A DNA stretch of 11,946 nt from Alphaproteobacteria bacterium (GCA_018665505.1 JABJCS010000532.1:1-11946); one strand, 5' to 3'. Positions 1-8,224 are shown, numbered from the stretch's first letter. Notes: a model not told the origin generated them from the letters alone. A program made the numbers and translations.

Positions 1-264
1 GCAAAGCTCGTAAGTGGTGGAATGGAGCCGCGGGCGACGCCTGGGCAAAGCAGTTTCGTCGATTTAGTCAAAGATGTGGCGACGAAATCGATCGAAGCGG
101 GAAAGGAATCCGAGAGACTGACAGCGGCCGCAGTCGCGGGTGAAGCGGATTTGACCGATGTCGTGACTGCTGTTTCGAATGCGGAAATGACGTTGCAGAC
201 CGTCGTGACCGTTCGGGATCGTGTTATGGCGGCCTATCAGGAAATCTTGCGGATGCCGATTTAG
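1..264 (+). CDS. fliE: Flagellar hook-basal body complex protein FliE (5' end outside window)
   Basis: FliE is the small basal-body protein that joins the MS ring to the proximal rod and is itself exported by the flagellar type III system. The frame is open from the first base to the stop at 262-264, giving 87 residues. The C-terminal part is typical of FliE: an FVDLVKD segment, a helical middle, and the conserved region with SNAEMTLQTVVTVRDRV and AYQEILRMPI at the very end. FliE proteins are usually about 100 residues, so roughly 10-25 residues probably lie upstream. The ATG at 22 is in frame, but it has no clear Shine-Dalgarno and sits in the variable N-terminal part, so I treat the gene as partial. 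fliQ follows after 8 bases. In many alphaproteobacteria fliE sits between flgBC and fliQ, which would predict flgC just left of the window (known arrangement, not seen here). Confidence 0.93.
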   Translation, partial: AKLVSGGMEPRATPGQSSFVDLVKDVATKSIEAGKESERLTAAAVAGEADLTDVVTAVSNAEMTLQTVVTVRDRVMAAYQEILRMPI

Positions 265-272
265 GCGTAGGT

Positions 273-545
273 ATGAACGAAGCCCAAGCGCTAGATTTTA
301 TGCGCGACGCCATTTTGACGTTGCTGAAGGTGACAACCCCTATCATGCTTGTAGGCCTTGTCGTTGGCCTTATAATTTCCCTCTTTCAAGCGCTCACCTC
401 CATCCAGGAGATGACACTTACATTTGTCCCTAAAATTCTAATCGTCTTTTTTTCCTTAGTGATCTTCCTGCCCTTTATGCTCGATACGATGCGTGGGTTT
501 ATGGAAGGGGTTGCGGATAAGATCATCGGTCTCGGCAGCGGCTGA
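273..545 (+). CDS. fliQ: Flagellar type III export gate protein FliQ
   Basis: FliQ is a small inner-membrane subunit of the FliPQR export gate, which passes rod, hook and filament proteins through the basal body. The 90-residue product has the usual family length. It has two long hydrophobic segments, at about residues 15-38 and 50-72. Between them is the conserved loop with SLFQALTSIQEMTLTFVPKI, the hallmark of the FliQ/SctS family. The ATG at 273 comes 8 bases after the fliE stop with only a weak AGG-type ribosome site, which suggests translational coupling to fliE. fliR begins 10 bases after the stop. FliP, the main partner, is not in the window and must be encoded elsewhere. Confidence 0.96.
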   Translation: MNEAQALDFMRDAILTLLKVTTPIMLVGLVVGLIISLFQALTSIQEMTLTFVPKILIVFFSLVIFLPFMLDTMRGFMEGVADKIIGLGSG

Positions 546-555
546 GTAGTAGCGG

Positions 556-1320
556 ATGTTCTATCAACCGCTTGCTGCTGAAGTTTTCACCTATTTTGTT
601 GTATTTTCCCGATTGGGTTCGACTTTGGTCGTCTTGCCCGGTGTCGGCGAGCAGTATATTCCGACTCGCGTCAGATTGCTCTTCGCGCTTGCGTTGACGG
701 TTATGATGGCACCGATTGTCGCGAACCGGATACCGGAACTGCCAGAAAAAGTGAGCGAACTCTTCTTTTTGATCGGAAGCGAAGTTTTTATCGGTTTTGC
801 GATTGGGATGATCGCGCGGTTCCTGATTACGGCCTTATCCTGGGGCGGCACGGTAATTTCATTTCTGAGTGGATTTTCGGCGGCTCAAGTTTTTAATCCG
901 ATGCTGGCCGATCAGGGAACATTGCCAGCCGTATTGCTCTCATTAGGCGGCTTGCTGTTAATTTACGCGACGAACACTCACCACCTAATGTTCTTTGCGA
1001 TTGCCGACAGCTATACCCTTTTCGTGCCGGGCGTTGCGCCGATATTCGGTGAATTCGCCGACACATTTGCCACTCTATTGTCCCAAAGCTTCGTTATGGC
1101 GATGCAGTTCGCGACGCCTTTTATCGTGTTTGCTATTGTTTTTTATACAGGTATGGGCCTTTTGGCCCGATTGCAGCCGCAAATGCCTGTGTTCTTTGTC
1201 GCGTTACCGCTGCAAATTCTTATCGCGCTAGTAATATTTGCACTTGTTATTCCGACAATACTGCTTTGGTTCCTCGATCGTTTCGAGGCTTCGCTATCGT
1301 TCTTTTTTGTGGCAAGTTAA
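556..1320 (+). CDS. fliR: Flagellar type III export gate protein FliR
   Basis: FliR (SctT family) is the third inner-membrane component of the export gate, assembling with FliP and FliQ. The 254-residue product matches the family's usual length of about 250-260 and is strongly hydrophobic, with about six predicted membrane segments. Recognisable features are the N-terminal region with FSRLGSTLVVLPGVGEQYIPTRVRL, the EVFIGFAIGMIARF segment, and the SFLSGFSAAQVFNPM stretch with its conserved acidic/glutamine neighbourhood. The C-terminal half has GLLARLQPQMPVFFVALPLQI, a strong FliR signature. The start is the ATG at 556, 10 bases after fliQ. The stop TAA overlaps the Shine-Dalgarno-like AAGGGA of flhB, so the two genes are likely coupled. 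Confidence 0.96.
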   Translation: MFYQPLAAEVFTYFVVFSRLGSTLVVLPGVGEQYIPTRVRLLFALALTVMMAPIVANRIPELPEKVSELFFLIGSEVFIGFAIGMIARFLITALSWGGTVISFLSGFSAAQVFNPMLADQGTLPAVLLSLGGLLLIYATNTHHLMFFAIADSYTLFVPGVAPIFGEFADTFATLLSQSFVMAMQFATPFIVFAIVFYTGMGLLARLQPQMPVFFVALPLQILIALVIFALVIPTILLWFLDRFEASLSFFFVAS

Positions 1321-1326
1321 GGGATC

Positions 1327-2433
1327 ATGTCGGAAGACGCAGACAAGTCATCAAAAACAGAAGAACCGACGTCCAAGAAATTGACGGACTCACGGGAGCG
1401 TGGTTCTGTCGCGGTCAGCCGTGAGGTCAACACGTGGATGTTGTTGATGGCTGGTGCAATTGCCTTGGTTATGTTTTCCGAAAGTATTGCGAGTGACCTC
1501 AACGCGATGCTGTTAAAATTCGTCGAGAGTCCGCATGCCTTCAGTTTTGACGGTAATAATATGCATGCAGTTCTGTCGGGTGTCCTCATGGATTTCCTGC
1601 AGATTTTGTCGCTACCTTTCATATTATTCGTAATTGTCGCCTTGGCGGCGGGCATTCTACAAAACGGTATTTCGTTTTCGCCCAAAGCACTTGCGCCGAA
1701 ATTTGATAAATTTAACCCGATTAATGGTTTCAAGAGAATTTTTTCGGGCAAACAAATCGTAGAGTTCGTTAAGGGTATCCTCAAAATTGCCATTGTCGGC
1801 AGCGTTGCCGCAATTCCGCTATTGCCGACATTTGAACGTATTGATGCCCTACCTACTTACGACATCGCTTATTTACCGGGACAGCTGCGTGAATTGGTAA
1901 TTATGCTGTTTACCGGCGTTTTAGCAGTACTTGCCGTGATTGCGATTATCGATCTTATCTATCAGCGCTGGGAACATAGCCGTAGCCTTCGCATGACGAA
2001 GCAGGAAGTGAAAGACGAGCACAAACAGACGGAAGGCGACCCGACAGCGAAACAACGCTTGCGGAAAGTTCGAATGGAACGCGCGCAGAGACGTATGATG
2101 CAGGCCGTACCGGACGCCGATGTCGTGATAACGAACCCAACGCATTTCGCCATTGCTATGAAATATGATCCGGAAACCATGAGTGCGCCGTTACTCGTGG
2201 CGAAAGGGCAGGATCTCGTGGCCTTTAAGATCAGGGAGATCGCGGAAGAGAACGATATTACCATCGTCGAGAACAAGCCTTTGGCTCAGGCGTTGTATTT
2301 CGGTGTCGATATCGATGAAGAAGTCCCCGAGGAGCACTATAAGGCCGTGGCGGAAATCATCAGTTATGTTTGGAATGTGAAAGGGCGCTCGATGCCGGCA
2401 CCAGTTGGCGAACCCGCTGCGGCAGCGGAATAA
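1327..2433 (+). CDS. flhB: Flagellar export switch protein FlhB
   Basis: FlhB is the export-apparatus protein that switches substrate class from rod/hook to filament after cleaving itself at an NPTH motif. The 368-residue product has the normal layout. A charged, KTEEPTSKKL-type N-terminus is followed by about four membrane segments (roughly residues 37-55, 85-110, 143-165, 185-210). Then come a charged linker with MTKQEVKDEHK, where the family has its MS/TKQEVKDE sequence, and the cytoplasmic autocleavage domain. NPTH is at residues 270-273 (DNA 2134-2145), close to N269-P270 of the enteric protein. ALYFGVDIDEEVPEEHYKAVAEI near the end is also typical. The AAGGG at 1319-1323 is only 3 bases from the ATG, so initiation may depend partly on coupling to fliR. 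No terminator separates it from the cckA-like gene 36 bases on. Confidence 0.97.
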   Translation: MSEDADKSSKTEEPTSKKLTDSRERGSVAVSREVNTWMLLMAGAIALVMFSESIASDLNAMLLKFVESPHAFSFDGNNMHAVLSGVLMDFLQILSLPFILFVIVALAAGILQNGISFSPKALAPKFDKFNPINGFKRIFSGKQIVEFVKGILKIAIVGSVAAIPLLPTFERIDALPTYDIAYLPGQLRELVIMLFTGVLAVLAVIAIIDLIYQRWEHSRSLRMTKQEVKDEHKQTEGDPTAKQRLRKVRMERAQRRMMQAVPDADVVITNPTHFAIAMKYDPETMSAPLLVAKGQDLVAFKIREIAEENDITIVENKPLAQALYFGVDIDEEVPEEHYKAVAEIISYVWNVKGRSMPAPVGEPAAAAE

Positions 2434-2457
2434 GTACGCCAAATGCGTTGCGAGGCG

Positions 2458-2463
2458 TAGGAG
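2458..2463 (+). promoter_or_regulatory. Ribosome-binding site marking the original cckA start
   Basis: TAGGAG at 2458-2463 contains a strong Shine-Dalgarno AGGAG and lies 6 bases before the ATG at 2470. It argues that translation of the kinase gene begins at 2470, not at the ATG at 2650 that follows the internal stop. The ATG at 2650 has no site at proper distance. Confidence 0.75.
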
Positions 2464-2469
2464 TTCAGT

Positions 2470-2631
2470 ATGCTGGCCAATTCGGATTTCCAACGTTATT
2501 TCGAGAAATTGCCGATTGGCGTAGCATTACTCGGTGCTGATCTTAATGTCCTAGAGTGCAATGCGGCGTTTTGCGCCCTAGTGGGGTTCGATTCCCCGGT
2601 CGGTGAGGCTTTTGGAAGATTCTTGACATAG
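2470..2631 (+). pseudogene. cckA: N-terminal PAS-like piece of the CckA-type kinase, ended by an in-frame TAG
   Basis: Reading from the ATG at 2470 gives 53 codons and then TAG at 2629-2631. The frame is the same as that of the kinase ORF beginning at 2650. The peptide contains FEKLPIGVALLGADLNVLEC, NAAFCALVGF and PVGEAFGRFLT, which reads as the first half of a PAS sensor domain (the usual P-x-G-[IV]-A-L-L-D and N-x-x-F-x-x-L-x-G pattern). The codons after the stop continue the PAS domain (ESREAAM, then strands ending in AILLHLVETTEQK just before the kinase core). So the TAG cuts one domain in two rather than separating two genes. A single C-to-T, A-to-T or G-to-T change from CAG, AAG or GAG would make it. 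I cannot tell a real nonsense mutation from a sequencing or assembly error. Confidence 0.8.
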
Positions 2632-2649
2632 GAATCGCGCGAAGCCGCG

Positions 2650-4017
2650 ATGGTATATTTTACCGAAGTATCCCAGGGAAGCGACATTCAAAAACAGGTC
2701 GACGCCACTTTGGTCACGGAAGGTGACAGGTCGGTCTCGATTTACGCGGCACCTGTCGCTGCGGAATCGAGTGATGAGACGGCTATCCTTCTGCATCTTG
2801 TCGAAACAACAGAACAAAAAATGCTCGAAGCTCGCTTCGCGCAATCCCAGAAAATGCAGGCGGTCGGTCAGCTAGCGGGTGGGATCGCCCACGATTTTAA
2901 CAATCTTCTAACCGCGATGATTGGTTTCTGCGATCTTCTTCTGCAACGTTATCGGCCGGGAGAACAAGCGTTTGCCGATGTCATGCAAATTAAACAAAAC
3001 GCTAATCGAGGGGCCTCCCTGGTGCGCCAATTGTTGGCTTTCTCGCGCCAGCAAACGCTACAACCGCAGCGCCTTCAAATGGCCGATGTCTTGGCTGAGC
3101 TTTCCAATCTGCTTCGTCGCCTCCTCGGTGAGACCATTGAGTTGAATGTCGTGGATGGGCGCGACCTCGGCTACGTTAAGGTTGACCAGGGGCAGTTGGA
3201 GCAAGTCATTATCAATCTGGCTGTCAATGCGCGGGACGCGATGCAAGACGTCGGATCGCTTGTTATCGAGACGGAAAATAGGCAAGTCGCGCGACCGTTC
3301 GAGATAAACGGTGAGACGGTGGCGCCTGGGGAGTACATTGTCCTCTCCGTCACGGATAGCGGGATGGGAATCGATGCCGAGACACTGCCGCGTATCTTCG
3401 AGCCGTTTTTTACGACCAAGGAAGTCGGTTCCGGGACCGGACTCGGTCTATCGACGGTTTATGGAATCGTGACCCAAACAGGCGGCCATATTCTGGCTGA
3501 AAGCGAAGGGGTAGGGCAGGGTACCTGTTTCAAGATATATTTCCGACGCGACGAGACTATGCCTGAGGAATTAGAGGCCGGAGTGATTGATGGCGATGGT
3601 CCCCAAGGGGACGTCACCGGTGGCGGGTTGATCCTTCTGGTCGAAGACGAGGACCCGGTTAGATTATTCGGCGCGCGGGCGTTGCGCAGTAAGGGCTACA
3701 AAGTCGTGGAGGCGCGAACGGGCGAAGCGGCACTCGAAATACTGCGCGGTGCGAGCTTTGATTTGCTCATTACCGATATGGTTATGCCGAAGGTTGGTGG
3801 TGCCGAGGTGATCAAGGCGGCCCGTATGAGATATCCTGATTTGCCGGTCATTTGCATATCTGGATACACACAGGAATCGATCGCACGAGAAGTCGAGTCG
3901 ATGGATAACGTGGATTTTCTACCGAAACCGTTCAGTTTGAAGCAATTGGCGGTGACCGTGAAGGTTTCCCTCGATAGGTCCCGTGAGGTGGCCGCGAAGG
4001 TAGCGCTAACGAATTGA
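2650..4017 (+). CDS. cckA: CckA-type hybrid histidine kinase (kinase and receiver; start of its PAS domain lost to an internal stop)
   Basis: CckA is the hybrid kinase/phosphatase that feeds phosphate through ChpT to the response regulator CtrA. The 455-residue ORF starts inside a PAS domain (to about residue 60). It continues with a HisKA domain whose phospho-acceptor is H81 in GGIAHDFNNLLT, and QSQKMQAVGQLAGG just before it is very CckA-like. The HATPase domain has an N box (QVIINLAVNARDAM), a G1 box (DSGMGI) and a G2 box (GTGLGLSTVYGI). A receiver domain follows from about residue 327, with acidic pocket E332-D335, phospho-Asp D376 and Lys K426. No transmembrane segment is visible in either piece, unlike the membrane-bound Caulobacter CckA. 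All catalytic residues are present, so if translation restarts at 2650 the product could be an active but sensor-damaged kinase. The only upstream ribosome-site candidate (AGGAA, 2630-2634) is 15 bases away, too far to be ideal. The gene lies downstream of flhB and upstream of recA, a neighbourhood also known from Caulobacter. Confidence 0.88.
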   Translation: MVYFTEVSQGSDIQKQVDATLVTEGDRSVSIYAAPVAAESSDETAILLHLVETTEQKMLEARFAQSQKMQAVGQLAGGIAHDFNNLLTAMIGFCDLLLQRYRPGEQAFADVMQIKQNANRGASLVRQLLAFSRQQTLQPQRLQMADVLAELSNLLRRLLGETIELNVVDGRDLGYVKVDQGQLEQVIINLAVNARDAMQDVGSLVIETENRQVARPFEINGETVAPGEYIVLSVTDSGMGIDAETLPRIFEPFFTTKEVGSGTGLGLSTVYGIVTQTGGHILAESEGVGQGTCFKIYFRRDETMPEELEAGVIDGDGPQGDVTGGGLILLVEDEDPVRLFGARALRSKGYKVVEARTGEAALEILRGASFDLLITDMVMPKVGGAEVIKAARMRYPDLPVICISGYTQESIAREVESMDNVDFLPKPFSLKQLAVTVKVSLDRSREVAAKVALTN

Positions 4018-4036
4018 AAATAAAAGATTAAAAATA

Positions 4037-4051
4037 GAACAAAAAAAGAAC
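4037..4051. promoter_or_regulatory. LexA (SOS) box upstream of recA, alphaproteobacterial type
   Basis: GAAC at 4037-4040, seven A residues, then GAAC at 4048-4051. On the other strand this is GTTC-N7-GTTC, the direct-repeat operator known for LexA in alphaproteobacteria. It lies about 97 bases before the recA start, in an A-rich stretch, so LexA control of recA is the natural reading. A second, degenerate copy (GAAC-N7-GTAC) is at 4062-4076, and another lone GAAC is at 4087-4090. I could not assign a confident -35/-10 pair next to the box. Confidence 0.82.
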
Positions 4052-4147
4052 TTTAGAAAAAGAACAAATACGGTACATTCCCTCCAGAACATAACTTTGA
4101 CCCTCAAGAGCCACGGGGCCTTGAGCAACAGGTAAGGGGAAAGCAAT

Positions 4148-5272
4148 ATGGCCGTCAGCCCACTTCATCTCGTCGAAAAGGACTCCATGGACAAGGAAAA
4201 AGCTCTCGAAGCGGCGCTCGGACAGATCGAGCGGTCCTTCGGCAAAGGCTCTATCATGAAGCTTGGCCAGCAAGGACAAGCAGTGGATGTCGAAACGGTA
4301 TCGACCGGTTCGCTTGGGCTCGATATCGGGCTCGGCATTGGCGGCTTACCGCGCGGGCGCGTCATCGAAATCTACGGTCCGGAAAGTTCAGGCAAGACGA
4401 CTCTGGCGCTGCACGTGATCGCGGAAGCGCAGAAAGCTGGAGGTACCTGTGCGTTTGTTGATGCTGAACATGCCTTGGATCCCGGATATGCCAAGAAACT
4501 GGGTGTCAACCTCGACGAATTGTTGATCTCGCAACCGGATGCGGGCGAGCAAGCACTTGAAATCGCCGACACGCTGGTACGATCCGGAGCGATCGATGTG
4601 TTGGTGGTCGACTCCGTGGCCGCATTGGTGCCGCGCGCCGAACTCGAAGGGGAAATGGGCGATACTCACGTTGGTCTGCAAGCCCGTTTGATGAGTCAGG
4701 CGTTACGCAAATTAACCGGCTCGATCAATCGTTCGAAATGTATGGTGATCTTCATCAATCAAATTCGCATGAAGATTGGTGTTATGTTCGGCAGTCCGGA
4801 AACCACGAGCGGCGGCAATGCACTGAAATTCTACGCGAGTGTTCGCCTCGATATTCGTCGGATCGGCGCCATTAAGGACCGCGACGACGTGGTCGGCAAT
4901 CAGACCCGTGTTAAGGTGGTGAAGAACAAGATGGCACCGCCCTTCAAGATGGTCGAGTTTGACATCATGTATGGCGAAGGGATTTCGAAAACCGGTGAAT
5001 TACTGGACCTCGGTGTCGCGGCCGGGATTGTAGAGAAATCCGGCTCGTGGTTCTCGTTCGACGGGCAACGTATTGGTCAAGGGCGTCAGAACGCGAAGGA
5101 ATTCCTAAAAGAAAATGCTGAAATGGCCGATGTGATTGAACGCAAGGTGCGGGAAAATGCCGGACTAATTTCAGAACGGATGCTCGAGGGTAGTACTGCC
5201 GATACGAGCGATGATGACGACGTTGAGGGAATTCAAGAAAGTCCTATCGAAGCCAAGGGCGACGCGGACTGA
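4148..5272 (+). CDS. recA: Recombinase RecA
   Basis: RecA forms ATP-dependent filaments on single-stranded DNA, drives strand exchange in recombinational repair, and triggers LexA self-cleavage in the SOS response. The 374-residue product shows the full family pattern. The N-terminal polymerisation helix has [22 protein letters not shown]. Walker A is GPESSGKT at residues 77-84, and a Walker B region has [15 protein letters not shown]. The DNA-binding loops and conserved core include [16 protein letters not shown] and [17 protein letters not shown]. The C-terminal lobe is followed by an acidic tail with DTSDDDDVE, which regulates RecA in other species. The ATG at 4148 has AAGGGGA at 4134-4140, 7 bases away; a second Met at residue 14 is possible but lacks such a site. 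The LexA box upstream indicates SOS induction, and a hairpin terminator follows the stop. Confidence 0.99.
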   Translation: MAVSPLHLVEKDSMDKEKALEAALGQIERSFGKGSIMKLGQQGQAVDVETVSTGSLGLDIGLGIGGLPRGRVIEIYGPESSGKTTLALHVIAEAQKAGGTCAFVDAEHALDPGYAKKLGVNLDELLISQPDAGEQALEIADTLVRSGAIDVLVVDSVAALVPRAELEGEMGDTHVGLQARLMSQALRKLTGSINRSKCMVIFINQIRMKIGVMFGSPETTSGGNALKFYASVRLDIRRIGAIKDRDDVVGNQTRVKVVKNKMAPPFKMVEFDIMYGEGISKTGELLDLGVAAGIVEKSGSWFSFDGQRIGQGRQNAKEFLKENAEMADVIERKVRENAGLISERMLEGSTADTSDDDDVEGIQESPIEAKGDAD

Positions 5273-5292
5273 TCTCCATATAAGGTTAACGT

Positions 5293-5320
5293 AAAGCGGC
5301 GTCTAAATGGGCGCCGTTTT
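5293..5320 (+). terminator. Rho-independent terminator after recA
   Basis: Stem CGGCGTC at 5297-5303 pairs with GGCGCCG at 5310-5316 (one G-U pair) around a 6-base loop. It is extended outward by AAA (5293-5295) pairing with TTT (5318-5320) and ends in a short T run. It starts 20 bases after the recA stop, so recA is probably a single-gene transcript. Confidence 0.8.
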
Positions 5321-5490
5321 GCGTTTATACAAGACTACTCACGAACGGCAATTAGGCGGTCTATCGCTAGACTTCGATACGACTGCACGGTAGAACGCGA
5401 GACCGAAAACCGCGATATTTATGGCATGTTCCACTCTACCTGCCTATATGTCGATGGGTTCAATGTTGTGCAGCCGCAGAGACGTTCATC
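5321..5490 (+). other. Spacer and probable leader before alaS
   Basis: About 170 bases lie between the recA terminator and the alaS start with no convincing ORF. The alaS promoter must be here because recA is closed by a terminator, but I found no clear -35/-10 pair. A short perfect inverted repeat, GTCTA-TCGC-TAGAC, lies at 5359-5372. It could be an operator or a small leader hairpin, or chance. No T-box signature is seen. Confidence 0.35.
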
Positions 5491-8151
5491 ATGACCAGCG
5501 CCAGTGAAATTCGCAGCGGATTTCTAAATTATTTCCGTAAGAACGGGCACGAGATCGTGTCGTCGTCTCCGCTCGTGCCGAGAAACGATCCAACTCTGCT
5601 ATTCACCAATGCGGGGATGGTCCAATTCAAAAATGTATTCGTTGGTGCCGAGCAGCGGCCCTATAGCCGGGCGACAACATCACAGAAATGCGTGCGTGCG
5701 GGCGGTAAACACAATGATCTCGAAAATGTCGGGTACACCGCACGCCATCATACGTTTTTCGAAATGCTCGGAAACTTCTCTTTCGGAGATTACTTCAAGG
5801 ACGTTGCCATCGAGCTCGCCTGGAACCTGATCACCAAAGAGTACGGGCTCGATCCTGAAAAACTATTGGTGACGGTCTATTCCGAGGATGAAGACGCTGC
5901 CGCTTTGTGGCGGAAGATTGCGGGATTGTCTGATGAAAAGATTATCCGTATCCCGACCTCCGATAACTTTTGGGCCATGGGTGACACAGGACCCTGTGGT
6001 CCGTGCTCCGAGATATTTTACGATCATGGCCCGTCAATCCCTGGAGGACCGCCCGGAAGCCCGGACGAGGACGGTGACCGATTTATCGAAATTTGGAACC
6101 TCGTCTTCATGCAGTTCGAGCAGTTATCGGTCGACGAACGGGTAAACTTACCGAAACCGTCGATCGATACGGGAATGGGCTTGGAACGGCTTTCCGCCTT
6201 GCTGCAGGGAAAACACGATAATTACGACACGGATTTGATCCGCGTCTTGATCGATGCCTCGGCGGAAGTTTCGAATACGCCATCTGACGGTGACCGTGCG
6301 GTCTCGCATCGGGTTATTGCCGATCATTTGCGAGCTTGCAGTTTTCTGGTCGCCGACGGCGTTTTGCCGTCAAACGAGGGGCGGGGATATGTCTTGCGTC
6401 GTATTATGCGGCGCGGCATGCGGCATGCCCACCTCTTGGGTTACCAGGAGCCTTTGATGTGGCAATTGGTGCCGGCGTTGGTCGCAGAGATGGGGCAGGC
6501 GTTCCCGGAATTGGTGCGAGCCAAAGCTCTGATAGAGGAGACCTTCAAGCTCGAAGAGACGCGCTTTAAGGAAATGCTCGCCCGTGGCCTGCGTTTGCTT
6601 GAAGACGAGACGTCGAAGCTCGGTGATCGCGAGACGCTCTCAGGTGAAGTTGCTTTTCGTCTTTACGACACCTTCGGATTTCCCATTGATTTAACCCAAG
6701 ATATTTTGCGCGGTCAGGGTCGCGTCGTTGATGAAGCGGGCTTCGATACCGCCATGCAGCGCCAACGGGATGCGGCACGCAAGGCGTGGTCGGGATCGGG
6801 TGAAGCTGCGACGGAAAACGTTTGGTTCGATGTGCGCGACGATGCCGGAGCCAGCGAATTCTTGGGTTATGATACGGAGGCAGCGGAAGGTGTCGTCGCA
6901 GCTATCTTATTGGATGGTAAGCCGGCCGAACGATTGGATGCGGGCGAATCCGGTATGATCGTGGCCAACCAAACACCCTTTTACGCGGAATCAGGCGGAC
7001 AGATGGGCGACAACGGGGTGTTGTTCACAGCGGATGGCGCGGAGTTCGTAGTCGAGGATACGTTGAAGCGTCTTGATGATCTTCACGTCCATATTGGGAC
7101 ATTACGCCAGGGCAGTTTGGAAAAATCCGACGCCGTTGAAATGCGTGTGGACGGGGAACGCCGAAGCCGCTTGCGGTCGAATCATTCGGTCACTCATTTA
7201 ATGCATGCGGCGCTACGTGAACGTCTTGGTGATCACGTTGCGCAAAAAGGTTCGTTGGTGTCGCCGGAATATCTGCGGTTTGATTTCAGCCATCAAAAAC
7301 CTGTTGATGCGGACGAACTTGCCATGATCGAGGCTGACGTGAACAAGCGCATCCGGGAAAACGCTGAAGTCCTGACGAGACAGATGACGCCGGATGAGGC
7401 ACAGGATGCCGGTGCGACGGCGTTATTCGGTGAAAAATATGGCGAGGAAGTTCGCGTCGTCTCGATGGGGAGAAGAGCCGGAGAGGGACGCGAGTTACCG
7501 TATTCGATGGAATTGTGCGGTGGTACCCATGTGACCCGGACAGGCGATATTGGGTTCTTCAAGATCACGTCAGAGACCGCAGTTGCCTCTGGTGTTAGGC
7601 GGATCGAAGCGGTTACCGGTGAAGCGGCGCTTCAGTACGTCGGAGCACGCGACGCCATCATTGCAGAGACCGCAAAGTCATTGAATGCAGCGCCAAGTGA
7701 CGTTCCAGCCCGGGTCGGAGCATTGTTGCAGGAACGTCGCGCTATGGAGCGCGAGATGTCCGACCTTCGCCGTAAACTGGCTGAAGGTGGCAGCGGTACT
7801 GCCGCGCCCGAAGTTCGGGACGTAAACGGTATGTCCATGGCGACACGTTTGTTGGAAGACGTGCCCGCAAAGGAATTAAAACCACTTGTCGATTCTCTGA
7901 AAGGGCAATTGGGCTCGGGGATCGTAGCGGTTATCTCGGTCAGTGACGGTAAGGCGTCGTTGGTTGTTGGTGTCACCGATGATTTGACCGAACGAGTCAG
8001 TGCGGTTGATTTGGTTCGCGCCGGCTCCGCGGCACTTGGCGGTAAGGGTGGCGGCGGTCGGCCGGATATGGCGCAAGCAGGCGGACCCGATGGAGATGCG
8101 GCAGATGCTGCGTTGACGGCGATAGCCGATGCGGCAGCCAATGCAGGCTAG
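5491..8151 (+). CDS. alaS: Alanine--tRNA ligase
   Basis: This cytoplasmic enzyme charges tRNA-Ala with alanine and hydrolyses mischarged Ser- or Gly-tRNA-Ala. The 886-residue product has the normal bacterial length and all domains. The class II catalytic core begins with [10 protein letters not shown] and contains the [22 protein letters not shown] and [16 protein letters not shown] motifs. A tRNA-recognition region with [11 protein letters not shown] follows. The editing domain has the zinc-binding HSVTH at residues 565-569 and CGGTH at 676-680, with all metal ligands in place. The C-Ala domain ends with the glycine-rich [16 protein letters not shown]. The ATG at 5491 fits the family N-terminus, although its ribosome site is weak. 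The downstream AAA+ gene starts 83 bases after the stop with no obvious terminator between. Confidence 0.99.
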   Translation: MTSASEIRSGFLNYFRKNGHEIVSSSPLVPRNDPTLLFTNAGMVQFKNVFVGAEQRPYSRATTSQKCVRAGGKHNDLENVGYTARHHTFFEMLGNFSFGDYFKDVAIELAWNLITKEYGLDPEKLLVTVYSEDEDAAALWRKIAGLSDEKIIRIPTSDNFWAMGDTGPCGPCSEIFYDHGPSIPGGPPGSPDEDGDRFIEIWNLVFMQFEQLSVDERVNLPKPSIDTGMGLERLSALLQGKHDNYDTDLIRVLIDASAEVSNTPSDGDRAVSHRVIADHLRACSFLVADGVLPSNEGRGYVLRRIMRRGMRHAHLLGYQEPLMWQLVPALVAEMGQAFPELVRAKALIEETFKLEETRFKEMLARGLRLLEDETSKLGDRETLSGEVAFRLYDTFGFPIDLTQDILRGQGRVVDEAGFDTAMQRQRDAARKAWSGSGEAATENVWFDVRDDAGASEFLGYDTEAAEGVVAAILLDGKPAERLDAGESGMIVANQTPFYAESGGQMGDNGVLFTADGAEFVVEDTLKRLDDLHVHIGTLRQGSLEKSDAVEMRVDGERRSRLRSNHSVTHLMHAALRERLGDHVAQKGSLVSPEYLRFDFSHQKPVDADELAMIEADVNKRIRENAEVLTRQMTPDEAQDAGATALFGEKYGEEVRVVSMGRRAGEGRELPYSMELCGGTHVTRTGDIGFFKITSETAVASGVRRIEAVTGEAALQYVGARDAIIAETAKSLNAAPSDVPARVGALLQERRAMEREMSDLRRKLAEGGSGTAAPEVRDVNGMSMATRLLEDVPAKELKPLVDSLKGQLGSGIVAVISVSDGKASLVVGVTDDLTERVSAVDLVRAGSAALGGKGGGGRPDMAQAGGPDGDAADAALTAIADAAANAG

Positions 8152-8218
8152 TTCGTTTCACGGTCTTGATAGTCCGATACCCGCGCTCTAGGTTCTCTCA
8201 CAAACTTCACCGCAGTAC

Positions 8219-8224
8219 AGGAAG
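8219..8224 (+). promoter_or_regulatory. Ribosome-binding site deciding the AAA+ ATPase start
   Basis: AGGAAG at 8219-8224 lies 10 bases before the ATG at 8235. The product from that ATG begins MRFEGTENYVA, the first part that reads like the family. The in-frame TTG at 8166 has no comparable site, so 8235 is the better start. Confidence 0.65.

Noticed and set aside
22..24. ATG at 22 as the start of fliE
   Set aside because: It would make an unusually short FliE of 80 residues and has no clear ribosome site; the frame is open to the left edge.
1317..1793. 158-codon minus-strand open frame opposite flhB
   Set aside because: It lies wholly antisense to a clear flhB, has no family-like features, and is explained by codon bias of the real gene.
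2623..2659. Perfect TTGACA at 2623-2628 with TATATT at 2654-2659, as a promoter within the kinase gene
   Set aside because: The spacer is 25 bases, far from the usual 16-18, and no -10-like sequence is found at the proper distance.
4095..4125. TTGACC at 4097-4102 as the -35 of a recA promoter
   Set aside because: The sequence 16-18 bases further on is GC-rich and has no -10-like hexamer.
4018..5490. CtrA sites (TTAA-N7-TTAA) in the spacers before recA and alaS
   Set aside because: TTAA occurs at 4028 and 5286, but neither has a second TTAA at the required distance.
7632..8141. 169-codon minus-strand open frame opposite the end of alaS
   Set aside because: Low-complexity Ala/Ser/Pro-rich translation antisense to the well-conserved C-Ala domain; a shadow of alaS.
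8166..8194. TTGATA / TAGGTT as a promoter for the AAA+ and VWA genes
   Set aside because: The spacing of 17 is right, but the -10 matches only 3 of 6 positions; too weak to list as a feature.
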